Of a stretch of DNA of 64,000 nucleotides, positions 23,676 to 36,985 are shown in pieces. The translations under genes and the position numbers were made by a program. The notes below the pieces were generated by a model. It was not told the DNA's origin, ran no database searches, and saw only the letters and a list, made by a program, of their open reading frames with translations. Origin of the DNA: Sympetrum striolatum (lineage: Eukaryota > Arthropoda > Insecta > Odonata > Libellulidae); NCBI GenBank assembly GCA_947579665.1, contig OX388349.1, positions 87,702,197 through 87,766,196 of the forward strand, written 5' to 3'. Within the stretch, counting starts at the first letter, position 1, and every line of letters starts with the position of its first letter.

Positions 23676-24885
23676 TGTATTATATAATATTTATATTCTA
23701 TTGACAAATATATATCTACGCAGATACTAAATTTGGAATGCAAGCCTTATCAAAGGGCATAAGAGGAAAGAATTCAGTAAGTTGAGATTTATTTATAAAT
23801 GGGAAAATTTTCGAGGGTAGCTTGCCAGTGAGATGAATTTAGAAGAGATTGTGAGATCAAAGTAAAAATGTATTTCAATCCAAGTTTATGAACGATTTAA
23901 TTTGATTTGCTTGTATTAAACATACGTCTCTACTACTATTATAAGTATGCACGCTACATTTTTCTATGTTCGCTAAAAGTTATGTAAATATGAAAATTTT
24001 ATTTTGCTAACCACATTGCAGGTAATTAATTGAATCGATTCTATGTAGCAGTCATAAGTAAATTTGATTACAGTCACTTATGTTTCCAGAATGGATTAAT
24101 TTCATCTTTTTTGTTTTGAGATTTTTAAAATAAGGTAATTGTTTTTTGGCGGTAGGTTGGAGAGAGCGTATGAATTATTATTCAAACATACGTATGATGA
24201 GTAGAAATATTTTAATGATTTCAGCATCCACATAAATAAGCATGACTGTCTTTTTTACTCAAGGTTAGTGTCATTTTAATGGTTGAATTTTTTAACGGAA
24301 TCATGAATAGTTTAATTACAGATATTCAAATTGCTCTTTGTCCATTGATGAGTGTAGTGATGTCCTGGGTATTATGGCAATCCGTGTGATTATCAGTCCT
24401 CTTCTTTTCTACTATGAACGAGTTCGTGCGTTAATGGAGGCAATTTGTTTCGGTTTTGGTTACGTTCGACGTCCATATAATTGGGTCAGTTGATTTTAAT
24501 CAGTTGTCTGTACTCCGGCTATGACTGGAATGCTGCAGATCAATTGGAAATGGGTGTTGTTCCTATCCTAACTGATTTCGAAATCACAAACTGTTTCTGG
24601 TTTTCGCAAATATTTAAGCTATCATCTCTGTTTTTATCATTCTCATGCGAAAGGATATTCACGAGCATAACGAGTATGGCTGTAGTGTCGACTAGTTACA
24701 TTCTGATTGTCAAATATTTTATCCATGCCGTTTGAAAGAACAAGGCTGGCAGAAGCGCTTAATTCCATTAATGTTCTTGTTCACCATGAACGAGTTTTTT
24801 AGCAACTTTTTGCTAACGAAATATATCTAAGTAAGTGTTTTCTACCTTTATCGTTAACTTGATGTTCGTAGCATTCGATTGAAGT
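23676..24885. other. No gene recognised
   Basis: AT-rich non-coding DNA. The 84-codon open frame at 24481-24735 has no recognisable signature. Confidence 0.4.
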
Positions 24886-25094
24886 ACGTTCGAAATGTTC
24901 CCGACTTATATTTTCCCGCGAAAACACCGAGCAGGAAAAATGTAAAATTCTGGTGATTGATAGGTATGTAGGTATATATATCTGTATTATAGGCGTACCC
25001 ACAATATGTGGCGCTATCTACCACCAGAATTTTACATTTCTCCTGCGGCATTTTCGCGGGAAAAAATAAGTTCTGGAAGTTTTTGAACGTAGTA
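24886..25094. mobile_element. Foldback element with imperfect arms of about 70-75 bp
   Basis: The left arm (about 24886-24955) and right arm (about 25019-25094) are inverted copies sharing GTTC..AA...TTCCCG/TTCCAG, TTTTCCCGCGAAAA and ATGTAAAATTCTGGTG. They flank about 65 bp of centre containing a short TATATA tract. This suits a foldback MITE. Outer ends and target duplication are not clear; weaker similarity (TTTTTAGCAA) may extend each arm outward. Confidence 0.6.
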
Positions 25095-26470
25095 GTATAA
25101 TGTTGAGAAACTCTTTTTAGCAATTGGTAAACTAGAATGCAAAAAACACGAAATCATAACTACAGGAAGCAGAAGTTGGTATTGATTATTCATAAATTCC
25201 TCAATAGATGTACTCATGCATTCTTCTTCTGTTGTTTTGCTTCTGGCAAACAGTTAAATTCATCCCATTTACGCATGAATTCCACATAGTAGATACTGTA
25301 ATAGGCATAGATAAGAGTACAATTTATAACGTAGAGTACTATTTCGAAACAAGAAGAAGTATGAGCAGTTTTCCTATTCCCCGTGCTTGTTTACTTGTAA
25401 ATGATTTACCAGAGAGTTCGATGTGGAAATGTAACTTGTTCCTCTCTAAATCCCAAACACACCTATGTGATTATGAAAAAGATCCCTTATACATATCAGT
25501 AATCGTAAATTACATGAAATTTTGTAAATTCCAACTTTCGATGTACCGCAAGGTTTTTACGCAATACCCAAGGTTTTCACAAAAATAGACGCTGTTACGT
25601 AAATCATTTTTCCATCGGAAAGAGGTGTAGTTCTTTCGGACCATCACCCCATGGATTCACTATCTGTTTCCTTGGCGATAAGAATAATTCCCCTATCCAC
25701 TTACACCAAAAGATGTGAGATATGGAATACGCAGCATCACAAGAGAGGTGACAGCATCTGACCCTCTTGGTTTGACGTTCACAGAAGGAAATATTGACCC
25801 CATTCGAGCATTCCTAGATTTACATCTAAAGATTCCTATTTTCCTTCATAAAAAGCAACGCTTTGTAAATATCGTCGACATTTTGAGGGCACTCTGTTGC
25901 TAACGGTTCTCTTGATGCGCTAATCCTCCTTTTGAAGTTTACTGCCACTCGCAATTACAGGCGTATTTTATGTGCATGTCATCCTTTCGTCTGCAAACTT
26001 GGCGGATTTAACAGAGCGAATGATCTTTGATTCTCATTCTGTGTTTCCGTCGATCCACTGCTTATTCATATCAAGGAAAGCAGAGTTTGTTTTAACTTTT
26101 TTCTTTAATAAAGGAGTCTTCTTTGTAACCGCTAAGAGAGCAGTTTTTGACACTGCATCTGCATCTTACAAGCCCACTCCATCATCTGCTACTATTTTCT
26201 TTGCATTGAGCCGATTCGTCAAGAGCATCGGGGTATTTTCAATGAAACACGGAGAAATACGTGGTCTGCGTAGACGATAATGATAGTTATATATAAAGAT
26301 TGTTCTTCCGTAAGTTATAAAACTAACCAATATCATAATGATTTTTGGTAAGGGATATTCAAGACAAATTTAATATTATGAATACACATCGATTAAACGA
26401 GTTAGGAGACCTTAAAAATAACATTTCCTCGTTTAAGATGCGAAGGTAAAGATCCAAGATATGAGGACAG

Positions 26471-26472
<2 letters not shown>
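25095..26472. other. No gene recognised
   Basis: Open stretches at 25208-25588 (126 codons) and 25972-26280 (102 codons) show no domain, no start context and no splice partners that I can recognise. I treat both as chance. Confidence 0.4.

Positions 26473-26516
<44 letters not shown>
26473..26516. repeat. AT dinucleotide microsatellite, about 22 units
   Basis: Uninterrupted alternating A and T over about 44 bases. Confidence 0.95.
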
Positions 26517-26520
<4 letters not shown>

Positions 26521-28639
26521 GATATTATCTCCTGCTTGACTTGGTGGAACCTAAATATATCGGTCATCATAAAAAGAATGTCACTATTATTTGAGTATTT
26601 ATATCTAAGCTCTGTTTTGAAAGAATATGCGTATCAGCTAGAGTCGAGTGACAAACAATTTGAGACTTTCTCAAGGAATAATAAATACATTGAAAGTTAA
26701 TTTCCTTGAGAGACTCTCTGTTTATGTATTTTCTCCAAATAAAATCATTACCCGAAGAAAAGCCGAGCATAACAGTCTTTGAGAATTAGCTAAAGCTTAT
26801 TTGTGCGATAATGACAATAATTTCGTGGACTTTTTGAGAAAAACAGCTAATTTTAGTAATCGATTAAAATCATATTAATCGGAATTTTAAATGTTAAAAA
26901 CTTCTGTCCTCTGTCACTAATAATTATGATCAATTTATCATTATTTTGTTATTATCACTTTATTTTCATATCATTATATTTTTATTTTATTTTCTTTTTG
27001 TCGTTCTCGCTACAAATTTACGGTGTGGTGTGATGTGAACGGACTACCGTCTAGTTCAATAGATTATTAATGATGATTTAAAATCATTTTGATTAAAAAA
27101 AGATCTAATTATTTGGCAAGTGTCCAGGATTACCGATTATCGCATTAGCGGAATGTTAATTCCAGCGTTCAGTTCTTCTATATTGGCTTCCACTGAATAC
27201 ACTGATACTCGTCTGATATAAGTTTGTTTTGTATACTCCTGTTGTGGTTGTGCGTACGATTCTCACATTATTTAGCGTTAATCTCTTCATTATTATAACT
27301 ATTTTCTTACTACCTCTCTATAGTTTTATTATTAATTATTTACAAATTTGTATTATTGATTATTCTTTTATGTGATTGTTGTCATTATCAATTACCGTTT
27401 GCATACTGTCTCTGTTAGGAAATGTAAAACAGTTGCCCACCCTTCTGTTGAGTCTGCTTCAACATGATGCTGACACAGCTATTGGCAAGCTTCGAAGGAA
27501 GGGCCGAGACGATTAACTCTCTTTGTTGGTGGTAAAATCGTGAAAAAGGTCAGCGGTTGTCGATCCAATGACCCAGTTCCATCAGCATCTCTTCCGTCGC
27601 AGCTTCCTTTTTTATCTTTGCCCTCTCCGTCGCTAATTGTGCGCTCTTGTTTTGCGGAAGAGTGAGACCGATGACGTCTTTAACCGAGATAAGACCCTCT
27701 CTCGCATTCGTCGCAGTTTTTTTCCTGCGCAGCGTCGCGCTTGGAGCGGCAGACGCATATTTCCGTTCGCACAAATGTCTCATTCGTCAAATTTTCGCTT
27801 TGGTTTGCAATTCCGATTGTACATTTGCGGGAGAAGCTGTGGCAATGTCCCTGTCGTGGAGAATGGGTGTCAGAAAACCGCTTTAATGCTCCCCATGTCA
27901 GTCCTTCCACCACCACTAGGTCTCAGACTTCGCGACAAACGAAAGCCTGTGGAATTAACCATGGATTAGGAATTCATACTCACAAATACCAGTTGCCTTC
28001 TGATCGTCTGGCGTTGGTATGGTAACCAAAAGCGATGAATTAATGCCATTGAGCATATATTATGCACAATAGTTCAAAAAGCTAAGTATCTTGCGCTACA
28101 CTAAACATCTCTAAATGTATATATATTTTTTTCCACGGATGGGAGGAACCTATGCACTTTATTTTTGCACTAATTCATACGTTTTTATAGGAATTCCGAA
28201 CCAAAGTCGATTAGGAACAGATAGTAATATTTATAATGTATTGTTAATATTTTACCCTCAAATTCTTTAAATATTGAAGAAACAACAAAAGATAAGGGAC
28301 GTATATATTTTAAAATTGAAAGCAAATTGAAAGAAATTGATTCTTTTGATTAATTTAATATTTCAAATTACATTTATTACACAATTACTATTTTTTATTA
28401 CAATATTACACAATTATATTACATTACAATTTTTGTATATTTTGCGTAGCATATTTTACAAGATTTTCAAATTCTATTTACTAGCGATAAATGTAACATT
28501 ATTCGTCTAATTTAACCTAAAGATAACATTACACACTGGTTATGTTTTAAAGTTCTCTAGCTTATGTTTACCCTTGTGGGTTTTAATCTGTTAATTTCGG
28601 AAATATTTATTTCAGGTAATATTTTTTATTAGATAACCT
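26517..28639. other. Mostly non-coding; GC-richer island with overlapping open frames at 27430-27980
   Basis: Within 27550-27980 open frames run on both strands at once (plus 27637-27969; minus 27550-27783 and 27680-27916). The minus 77-codon frame is charged and Lys/Glu/Ala-rich with a stop after HWIDNR. I recognise no family. It may be a decayed exon or transposase piece, but the mutual overlap weakens every single frame. The rest is AT-rich with nothing visible. Confidence 0.3.
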
Positions 28640-29195
28640 TATCATCAGATTTGCTGATGATATGGTTATCTTGGCCGATGAATACCTGGCACTCCAAGGA
28701 ATGACAGGATGTTTAGAAATGGAAAAATATGGGATGAGAATAAACGCCAGTAAAACAAAAGTTATGAGAGTGAATGACGGAGAAGTTGTTAATATTGAAA
28801 CAAATGAGGGTGGAGGAATAGAGCAGCTTAAAAGGTATCTGGGGAGCATGCTGACAGAGGATTGGAAGAGATCAAGACGAGAATAGCTATGGCAAAGGAA
28901 GCCTTCGTTAAGAAATGCGCTGTAGTATTAATCTAGAACTGAGGAAGAGATTGGTGAATATATGGAGCGTTATGTTATATGGATGCGAAACATGGGAAGA
29001 AAAGAGAAGAATAGGATTGATGCTTTTGAAATGTGGGTGTGGAGGAAGATGGAGAGAATAAGATGGGTGGATAGAAATGATGAAGTGCTAAGAAGAGTTG
29101 GGGAGGAAAGAACATTACTCCGCACAATACGGAAGAGGAAAGGAATCTGGATTGGACATATTGTAAGAGTGAAGGGGATTCTAACTACAGCCATT
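28640..29195 (+). mobile_element. RTE-like LINE relic, C-terminal part of reverse transcriptase
   Basis: It starts within the catalytic box (IRFADDMVILAD) and continues with GMRINASKTKVM, YLGSMLTEDWK, a shifted MAKEAF, then DAFEMWVWRKMERIRWVDR and IRKRKGIWIGHIVR. This order is typical of RTE-like reverse transcriptase C-termini. At least two frameshifts break it. It lacks its 5' half. On the right it stops abruptly at about 29195, where the composite repeat array begins, so the array either inserted into it or joined it. Confidence 0.8.
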
Positions 29196-31071
29196 GGCAA
29201 CCACAAGCGTCATTGACTTGACATTTTTACAGCGTATAAGCCCTAAAGAGAAACCCCCAGGAAAAAGGCGACTTTGAACTTCAGTGTCATGGGTTCGATT
29301 CCAGAGGGCCCCAAAGTCCCGATTTTTCCCATTTAAAAGCATTGCTTTGATTTTCGGGAATAAAAAAAAATACTTCCCGGATAGGTAGGGAATCAAAACT
29401 CAAGAAACCTATAGATATGATCATGATCTATTGAAAACATTAATGACTTTTACAGAAAATATCCAGGGTTCGATGCTAGGACGATGCAAAAATCTCCCAT
29501 TTAAAATACATTGAGGTAGGTTTTCATTATTTTTTCGATGCACTTATAGACATGATGGGAAGTTCTTGCTTAGCTAGAAGATGTATATTAAGACTCGATT
29601 TAAGAAAAAAATTATAAAAGACCATGCTGTTCCTGAGTTCGATTCCAGAGCACATTACAATTTCTCGCATAAGGACTATAGTTGAAAAGTAGGACGTCGT
29701 TTGAGTCAGTTGCACCCTATATTTCTGCTTCAATTTTCACGGATAGTTAGAGATGATGATCTTCTGTTGTGCTGCATAGTAAGAATGACCAGTAAGACCC
29801 GGGTTCGATGCTGGGCGAATAAATTGCAGCGAATTTTAAGAATATTTTAAATCCTTTTGATTTTCTTTTGAGGACCCTCTCGATATGATGCCGACTTGAA
29901 ATTAGTGTTATCGATATGCTTGCTGTATGCAAGCAACATTTTACTCGTACCTATATATACACTCGCTCATTCAAGGTGACTTTGAACCTCAGTGTCATGG
30001 GTTCGATTCCAGAAGGCCCCAAAGTCCCGATTTTCTCCATGAAGATACATGGTGTGGATTTTCGAAAATTTTTTTGAGGCATCATCCGGAAAAGTAGTCT
30101 TAAAATTCGAGTGATCGCTAGAAACCTTGCAAATCCAACGAAAACCGTAAAGACATATTTGAGGATTATCCTTGGTTCGACGCTAGCTCAGGGCAAATAA
30201 TTCCCTATTTAAAAAGCATTGCGGCGAATTTTACAATTTTTTTAATCACTTCCCGGTGAGATAGAAACTTGAAACTCGGCATGTAGATAGAAATCGTTAA
30301 CATATTTCATATACCTTGTCAACCATTTCGCTGATGGCCCTTGGTTCGATCCCAGTGAGGCATTAACATATCTCAATGCATTTGTAATGGGAATAACGAA
30401 ATCCTATATTAGGTACTTCCATGATATCGACTTCAAACTTTGCGTTAAATAAGATCAAGTCAAAGCAAGTCATAATGTGTATTCACAGCTGCCAACAGGT
30501 CCTGGGTTCGACATCAGGCGTCTCTAAAATTAGAAATAACTACGATTTTTAAAATTTTTTAGAACCCATTCCCGATAACATGAAAATTCAAAACTTGGCA
30601 TGTTAATGATCATTATAAATACATTTCATATACACTGTTTAAGGTTTCCCTGATCATGCTTGGTTAGATCCCAGAAAGCCATTTACATTGCAATGCCCAA
30701 TATACATAGCATATATACCCAATGCATTTCAGATGGGGATAATGGAGTCTTATTTCACTACCTTTCCGGCATGAGATGGACTTCAAACTCTGCGTTAAAT
30801 AAGATCAGGTCCTAACAAGTTATTATGTCTATTCGCATTAGCCAATAGGTCCTGGGTTCGTCACCAGGCGTCTACAAAAATTAGAAATTGCTACGATTTT
30901 AAAGATTTTTTTAAACCCCTTCCCGATAACATTTTAACTCAGAACTTGGCATGTGAATAAAAATTATAAATACATTTCATATGCTTGCAGTATGCAAGCA
31001 AGTTTTATTCGTAATAGATGTATATATAGACGTTTCTCCGGATATACCTATATATACACTCACTCACTGGG
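29196..31071 (+). repeat. Composite repeat array with B-box-like motif every about 170 bp (locus A)
   Basis: Two joined copies (about 29196-29967 and 29968-31071). Each starts near AGGAAAAAGGCGACTTTGAA or its shortened form and holds diverged units with a GGTTCGA-type motif. The motifs are at 29292, 29467, 29636 (AGTTCGA), 29802, 30000, 30174, 30343, 30505, 30662 (GGTTAGA) and 30855 (GGTTCGT). Spacing within a copy is 157-193 bp. The unit also shares CATTTAAAA.GCATTG, CTTCCCGG and AACTTGGCATGT. Each copy ends in the hairpin TGCTTGC/GCAAGCA (29917-29935; 30982-31000), then a TTTTACTCGTA-like motif and CTATATATACACTC. There is no protein-coding capacity. The class is unknown; a non-autonomous DNA transposon with internal tandem repeats is the nearest model. 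Confidence 0.75.
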
Positions 31072-33684
31072 GATCAAAATTCTAACCATGTTCCACATGT
31101 GCCACTGACTTTAAAAAAAGTGTTGTCTGAAAAGTGAATTAATGAGAACTTCCGAACATTCCAAGTGTTTAGGAATTTGAGTTGATAAAATCTGAACTGG
31201 GTAAACTGAGTTTCTCCTTTTAGTCACATCTGTCAATGAGATCTTTACTGACCCTCATTCTGTTGTTGCTTTCGGCAGAAATAGTGCTTCAGTTCTAATA
31301 TTAATCCAAGAATGTCCACATTTTTCTTGCATTGACTCCTATATTATTATTGGAAATAGCTATTACCTATTGGCTGCAGATAACTTCTCTCCTGGTTGAC
31401 CTTTTTCTATATCATTGTAAAAACGTGTTAAACTGTCATCTTCTTGGATAACGTAGAAACAAATAGGAAGAGTAAACATCCGGCCTGGCGAATTTCCCAA
31501 CGAATATTTCTTCACAGAAGTACTTCCATGGGATATGATGTAACAATATTTACTGTGTTCTTATAACTCAGATAGGTTTCCGTATTTAGCTTTTAATCTC
31601 TTTATATGCTATTTAGAACCTACAATTAGTATTTGCTCTTCTTTGTTATTTTATTTAGTCTACTAAGTTCTTAGCATTCATTCGTTCGTAAGTATATAGA
31701 AAACACCATAACATTTTACCACGTTGTATAATTAAGTGATATTTATTACATTTTTAATAAATGAAATAAATTCTCCGGGAATTTTCTAGATCAGTCCCTG
31801 GCAAATGTTCATCATCAAGAAATTTTCAGATGAATTATATAAATAAAATAATGACAGAATGTATCTTAACATAGTCAAATTCAATTTCCCTCTCATAAGT
31901 ATGATGAGATCAAAAAGTATTTTTTATATCACTAAAAATATCATTCTGAATAGCTTCAATTATAGTGAGAAACCTTTTATCCATCCCGATAAAAATTGGT
32001 TCACTCAATTTGTGATTGGTGTAGTTCGATTCAATTTCACGAGGTAAGTGGAAAGCAGAAACAATTCAATTAAATGAATTGGAATTAATCCTTGTTGATG
32101 CCTCTTTTTAGTTGTAATAGTAGTCAGCCCGTATAATCATTTAATAAATCAAAGTCAGTAAGGTATTTAAATTAATATCCTGCGTGTATATTTATGGAGC
32201 TTCGAATTTCTCCTCAAATTATTTCTTTTCTAATATTCTGCTTTCTCATGCACCTCAAGTCTGCGATGTGAACATCTTCGATATGAAATTTAAATCGGCG
32301 TACAATCAAGGGCAGAGTATTGCGAGTACTTGCTTTTATCGCGATGGGAGAATTATACATTTTTGAAATTTCTCCACCTTTGTTCCTACACTCAAGTTTA
32401 TCGCGATCAACGGGGTTGTAGATAGCCGCTTAGCCTTGACAGAGAGATTTTTTCGTTAATCAGGAAGAAAATGCGGAATATCGTCACGGCTGTCACGTGA
32501 ATGTGATAACATCTGGTAATTGAACCGTCGATATCCAACTGTTCTCACTTTGGGAATGATTTCCTTCTCCAAATTCCAATGGCAATATTTTTGGTCATTT
32601 TCTTTCATCACGGTGATTTTTGTGAGCCCAAAGATCTTATAATATTTTTTTCGTACAAATTGAAGTACGTATTTATATCTTTCAATCTATTATGTTCACG
32701 TTACTTGGCTCATGTATCCACAAGACCACGCTTATTCACAATATCAAATTGAAATTAAATACAAAAAGATCACTGTCAAAACTAAAGGTTCAGCAAATTA
32801 AGTTAGCGTCTTAGATATATGTAATTATTATTTTAAATCTTAATTTTTGCAGCTCTTGCAATTATTTGTGTAAACCATGGTGTATTTCAGTTTAAAGATC
32901 GATGATATTTTATTATACTCTTCTTTTTGAAATGATATTTTATTATTATATGATTATATTTTTGTGGACGTAGTCATATTTGACGTTGTCTCATTTTAAT
33001 TAAACATGGATAAGTTCCACCTGGTATCGCCAGATTTAATTAATTAAAGATCGATGATATCTCAGTTGACGGAAAACATGTGCAACTTAATTGGTCGAAA
33101 ACCTTTCTTATTACCCTTACCACTGATTCCTAATCCCGCGTCCCTAATCGTAAAATACTAAATAAACTTCCGAAGGAAATTGCCGCTCGCATTTACGAAT
33201 AAATAAGAATGGATAGCATCCAATACTTTGGAAATTTTGATATTTTCTAACCTAGAAGTTCTAGATAGTTTAAAAAAGTATATATTATAAGAAACTGTAT
33301 TTATTGCGGAAAAAACGGTTTATTATGAACATTGCCAAGAAAAGATGTTCTATAAGACTAACAGATGGCAACTTTCCAAAGTCTTTTGTTTCATCATCAT
33401 GAGAATGTACCGTCTAATGTTGACTCATGGATAACAGTGTTCAACTGCTGCTTTTCTTGAGGTTGTTTTCTATTCGTTGTAATTTAAAATACCCTTGTGA
33501 TTTCGGAATCAAAATTTCTCTGACTTCTCTTGCACTTCGGCGGGCGTTTTTATTATGGGGAACTTCTCTTAAAATGTATTAGCAGCTCAATGGAATCGAC
33601 TTCACTGAAAAGCTGCTGGTTATCGTGGAAAGAATTCGTACCAATGCTGAAGTAATATTTCATAGCTTATTTCATTAACTTAGA
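31072..33684. other. No gene recognised
   Basis: AT-rich sequence with no exon chain, RNA gene or element ends that I can define. Confidence 0.45.
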
Positions 33685-36660
33685 TTTCATCATCATCATG
33701 AGTAATCTGCTCGCGCAGGTCCTAGGTGTTGTGTCTCCATTTTCCCTATCCTCCGCTGTTCTCTTCATCCCACCGTTCTTCATTCTTTAAGAATTCTATG
33801 AATTTCACTCTCCTCATTTGTCCCTCCACTTACAGCATATCCTTAAGTAAGCAGTTCCTTCTTATAGCATGTCCTGTGCAATTCTTCATCCTTTGGATTA
33901 TCAACCAATTTTCTTTTTTCATTTACTCAGTACCTCTTCATTCCTAACTTTGTCCTTCCGCTAGATGTTTAACATTTTTCTCCAAACCCACATTTCGAAC
34001 GCCTCTACTCTATTTATCTGTTTCTTCTTTAGGGTCTCATATAGGAATATGGGAACACACTCTACAGATATAATTTAATCATTCTTTTGCTTAGTTCGAC
34101 ATTGATGTTACTGTTTAAAACGTTTCTCTTTTTTCTGAACGCTTCCTTTGCCATTCTTATTTTTACCCTGACTTCTTTCTCACTTCTCCAATCCTTCGTC
34201 ACCTCCACACCTAGATATTTATATATTTCTACTTGTTCTAATTGCACATCGTTTACATACACATCCTCTCCCACTTTCATAACTTTGGTCTTCTTTTGAT
34301 TTATTCTGCCACATCCTCAAGCTGTTTCATCATTCCCTTCATTTCCTCAGTGCTTTCTGCAATTAAAACCATATCATCAGCGAACCTTATGCACTCTTCT
34401 TCCTCCAATGCTTACTCCTTTATCTCTTTCCTATCATTCCGTGGCCATCTTTTCTACATATATATTAAATAGCGTACGTGACAAACATCAACCTTGTCTC
34501 ACTCCTTGTCCTACGTCAAACCACTTCGTTTACATTTCCCCTATCCTTATGACTGCTTCTTGACCCAAATATAAATTTCTTATTAACCTCCTGTCCTTCC
34601 AGTCTATCACTTTTTCTTCTAGTATAGTCATTAATTTTTTCCACTGTGCACAGTAAAAAGCTTTCTCTAAATCTATATACAAAATAATAAACTTAAACTT
34701 CTGCCCTTTACCAGATATCTTTCCCCTATGATTCTGACTACACCTATCGCATCACTTGTCCACATACCTCTTCTAAATCCGAACTGTTCTTCCGTCATAC
34801 TTTCTTCCATTTTACTTACAATTCTTCTATTCAGTATTCTGAGCTAAATCTTTGCTGCATGTACTATGAGACTAATCGTACGTGCTCTTCGCATTTCTTT
34901 ATACCTTTCTTATTTGCAAAGGGTAACATTTCTGTCCTAAGGAAGTCCTTTGACCATTCTCCACTGCTATGTGTGTCATTGCATAAGGATGTCAACTCCT
35001 TCATTCCCTTATCTGTCAGTTATTTCAGTAACTCCACCGGTATCCAATCTTTACCTGGTGCCTTCCCATTTTTCATGTCGCTCATGGCTGCAGTCACCAG
35101 CAAAATATCTTCTCCTAGGTTGTCTGGCTCTACTAAGTTTTCTTCTTCGATAGTTAGATCCTTTGCTTATCTTTTGCTTTGTAGAGGTCTTCCATTTATT
35201 CTTTCCATCGTGGCATAATTGCTGTATCTTCTTTCAATAATATGTCTCGTTTGTCTTCTATTTCCTTAGTAGATCTTTTTCCTGATTTCTTTTATTCTCT
35301 TATATGCTAAATCAAACTCCCCTTTCTTTTCCAATTCTTCGATTTCTTTACATCCCTTCTCTATTCATGCTTTGTCTGTTCTTTTCCTTAACTCTGTATT
35401 CAGTCTTCTATATTTTTTCCTCCCTTCGTCATTGTTTTGCTTTTTATATTTTCTTCCATCTCTGCAATCATTTCCTGCGTTATACATGGTTTTTTAGCAC
35501 TCTTTCCTTTTATATACCCGATATTCTCTTCAAATATCCTCTGGATACCGCTCTTTAATTTGTACCATTCATCTACTCATGAGACTGTCTCACTGATGGT
35601 ACCGATCTCTAGCTCTAATTTTTGACTGTTTTTTTCTTTATATATGCCTTCCAATTTCTCAAGATCCCACTTGTTAATTGCTGCTCTAGCTCTTTTTATT
35701 TCTTGAGTTTAATGTTAAATTCTTGTTTCGGAAGGATGTGGTCACTATATATGTCTGCTTCAGGTTAATCCACGTACTTGTTTTACTGCGTATCTTTCTT
35801 CTACCAGGATGAAATCAATATGTTTCCGATATCGATCACCTGGAGCCTTCCAAGTATAAAGCCTTCTCCTGTGATGTTTGAACCATGTGTTCGTTATTAT
35901 CATCTTACTATCCTTACTAAATTCAATTAGTCTCCTACCTCTTTCATCTGTTCTGCCGAGGCAATATTCACCCACAATTCCTTCCACCTGTTCATTTCTA
36001 ACGCTCGAGTTCCAGTCTCCCATCACAATTTTGCAGCAAGCCTTGCCTTCTTATAATTTCTTGTTAAAGTTTTGGATGAGACCGGCGAGGGATTTTTTTT
36101 ACCCACTAGATAGGAATATACCGCAATCCTTTATCTTCAATAAGGTATAACATTTGTCTCTGTATATCCACTATCAAGGGAGAAACAGAATTTCTCCCTC
36201 GCCGTCCTCATCCGAAATTTTACCTATTTCTTCAATTCTTTCATACACTTCTTCCACCTCATCATCTTCGTGGTCACTTTTAGGCATGTATGACTAGTAA
36301 TTTCTTTGGTGTTCCATCAATCTTTATTGCCATCACTCTATCACAGTCATATGTATATCACATTGATTACGGAATTCTTTATTTTCTTATTTACAATAAA
36401 ACCTGCACCATTTCTCCCTCTTTTACAGCCACTAAAGTAGAATGCACCATTTTCAATGCTTTGTTCTCCAACTCCTTCCCATCTTATTTCACTAACTCCT
36501 ATCATGTCCATCTTATTCTAAATCATTTCCCTATTCAGGTTTTCCATCTTTTCTTCCTTTAAAAGACTCCTTACGTTCCAGGTTCCTATTCTTATTCTCT
36601 TACGCATCTCCTTTCACTTGATATCTTCGTGTCCCCCCGGAGATCCGAATGAGGGACTAT
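33685..36660 (-). mobile_element. RTE-like LINE, near full-length but decayed
   Basis: On the minus strand the order is complete. An ATG at about 36608 opens into RIGTWNVRSLLKEEKMENLN, the start of an apurinic-type endonuclease. GDWN and the HIDFILV box follow at 36026-35760. Remnants of the linker and reverse transcriptase come next, then MKVGEDVYVNDVQLEQVEIYKYLG and MAKEAFRKKRNVLNS at 34280-34062, and a C-terminal tail. The left end carries a (CAT)n tract at 33688-33700, i.e. a 3' ATG/GAT repeat tail. Many stops and frameshifts make it non-functional. A GC-richer block continues to about 36985 and may be its 5' leader. Confidence 0.85.
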
Positions 36661-36985
36661 TTTACCTCCAGTACTGTATTTAGAATACGAAGAAATCATG
36701 TGTAAAACTGAAAAAAACAACACCTATGTTCAAGCAATAACTGTAGGATTTTTAATACCGTACCGTAGTCCTCCTGAAAAGGATCCTCCGCTTTTAGTGG
36801 CAGTTTCCCACTTCTAGGACAATAAAGTGTCTCACCATCTGCTCATTCGCCCTCCTGAGGGATGGTGAGAACCCCTTATTCCGAGGGTATTTCAGTCTTC
36901 ATAGCCTCGTTAGTTATAACAAGGTGCACCACTTGAAGGTGAGATTGACATTTGATTAGGAGAGGCTGTATGAGACACATCACCA
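36661..36985 (-). mobile_element. Probable 5' leader of the RTE-like LINE
   Basis: Just upstream of the endonuclease start, the sequence contains CCTCCTGAGGGATGGTGAGA and similar GC-richer, non-coding DNA unlike the AT-rich flank beyond 36985. It is assigned by position and composition only. Confidence 0.4.

Noticed and set aside
25208..25588. 126-codon open frame on plus
   Set aside because: No recognisable domain or partner exons; composition fits chance.
29285..30870. Series of tRNA-like GGTTCGA sites as tRNA genes
   Set aside because: None has an A box, acceptor pairing or anticodon arm; they are internal motifs of the composite repeat.
29196..31071. CRISPR-like spaced repeats
   Set aside because: Units are about 170 bp, diverged and without short direct repeats and unique spacers; the context is eukaryotic.
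34859..35625. Ser/Phe-rich open frames on plus
   Set aside because: Antisense shadows of the decayed LINE reverse transcriptase on minus.
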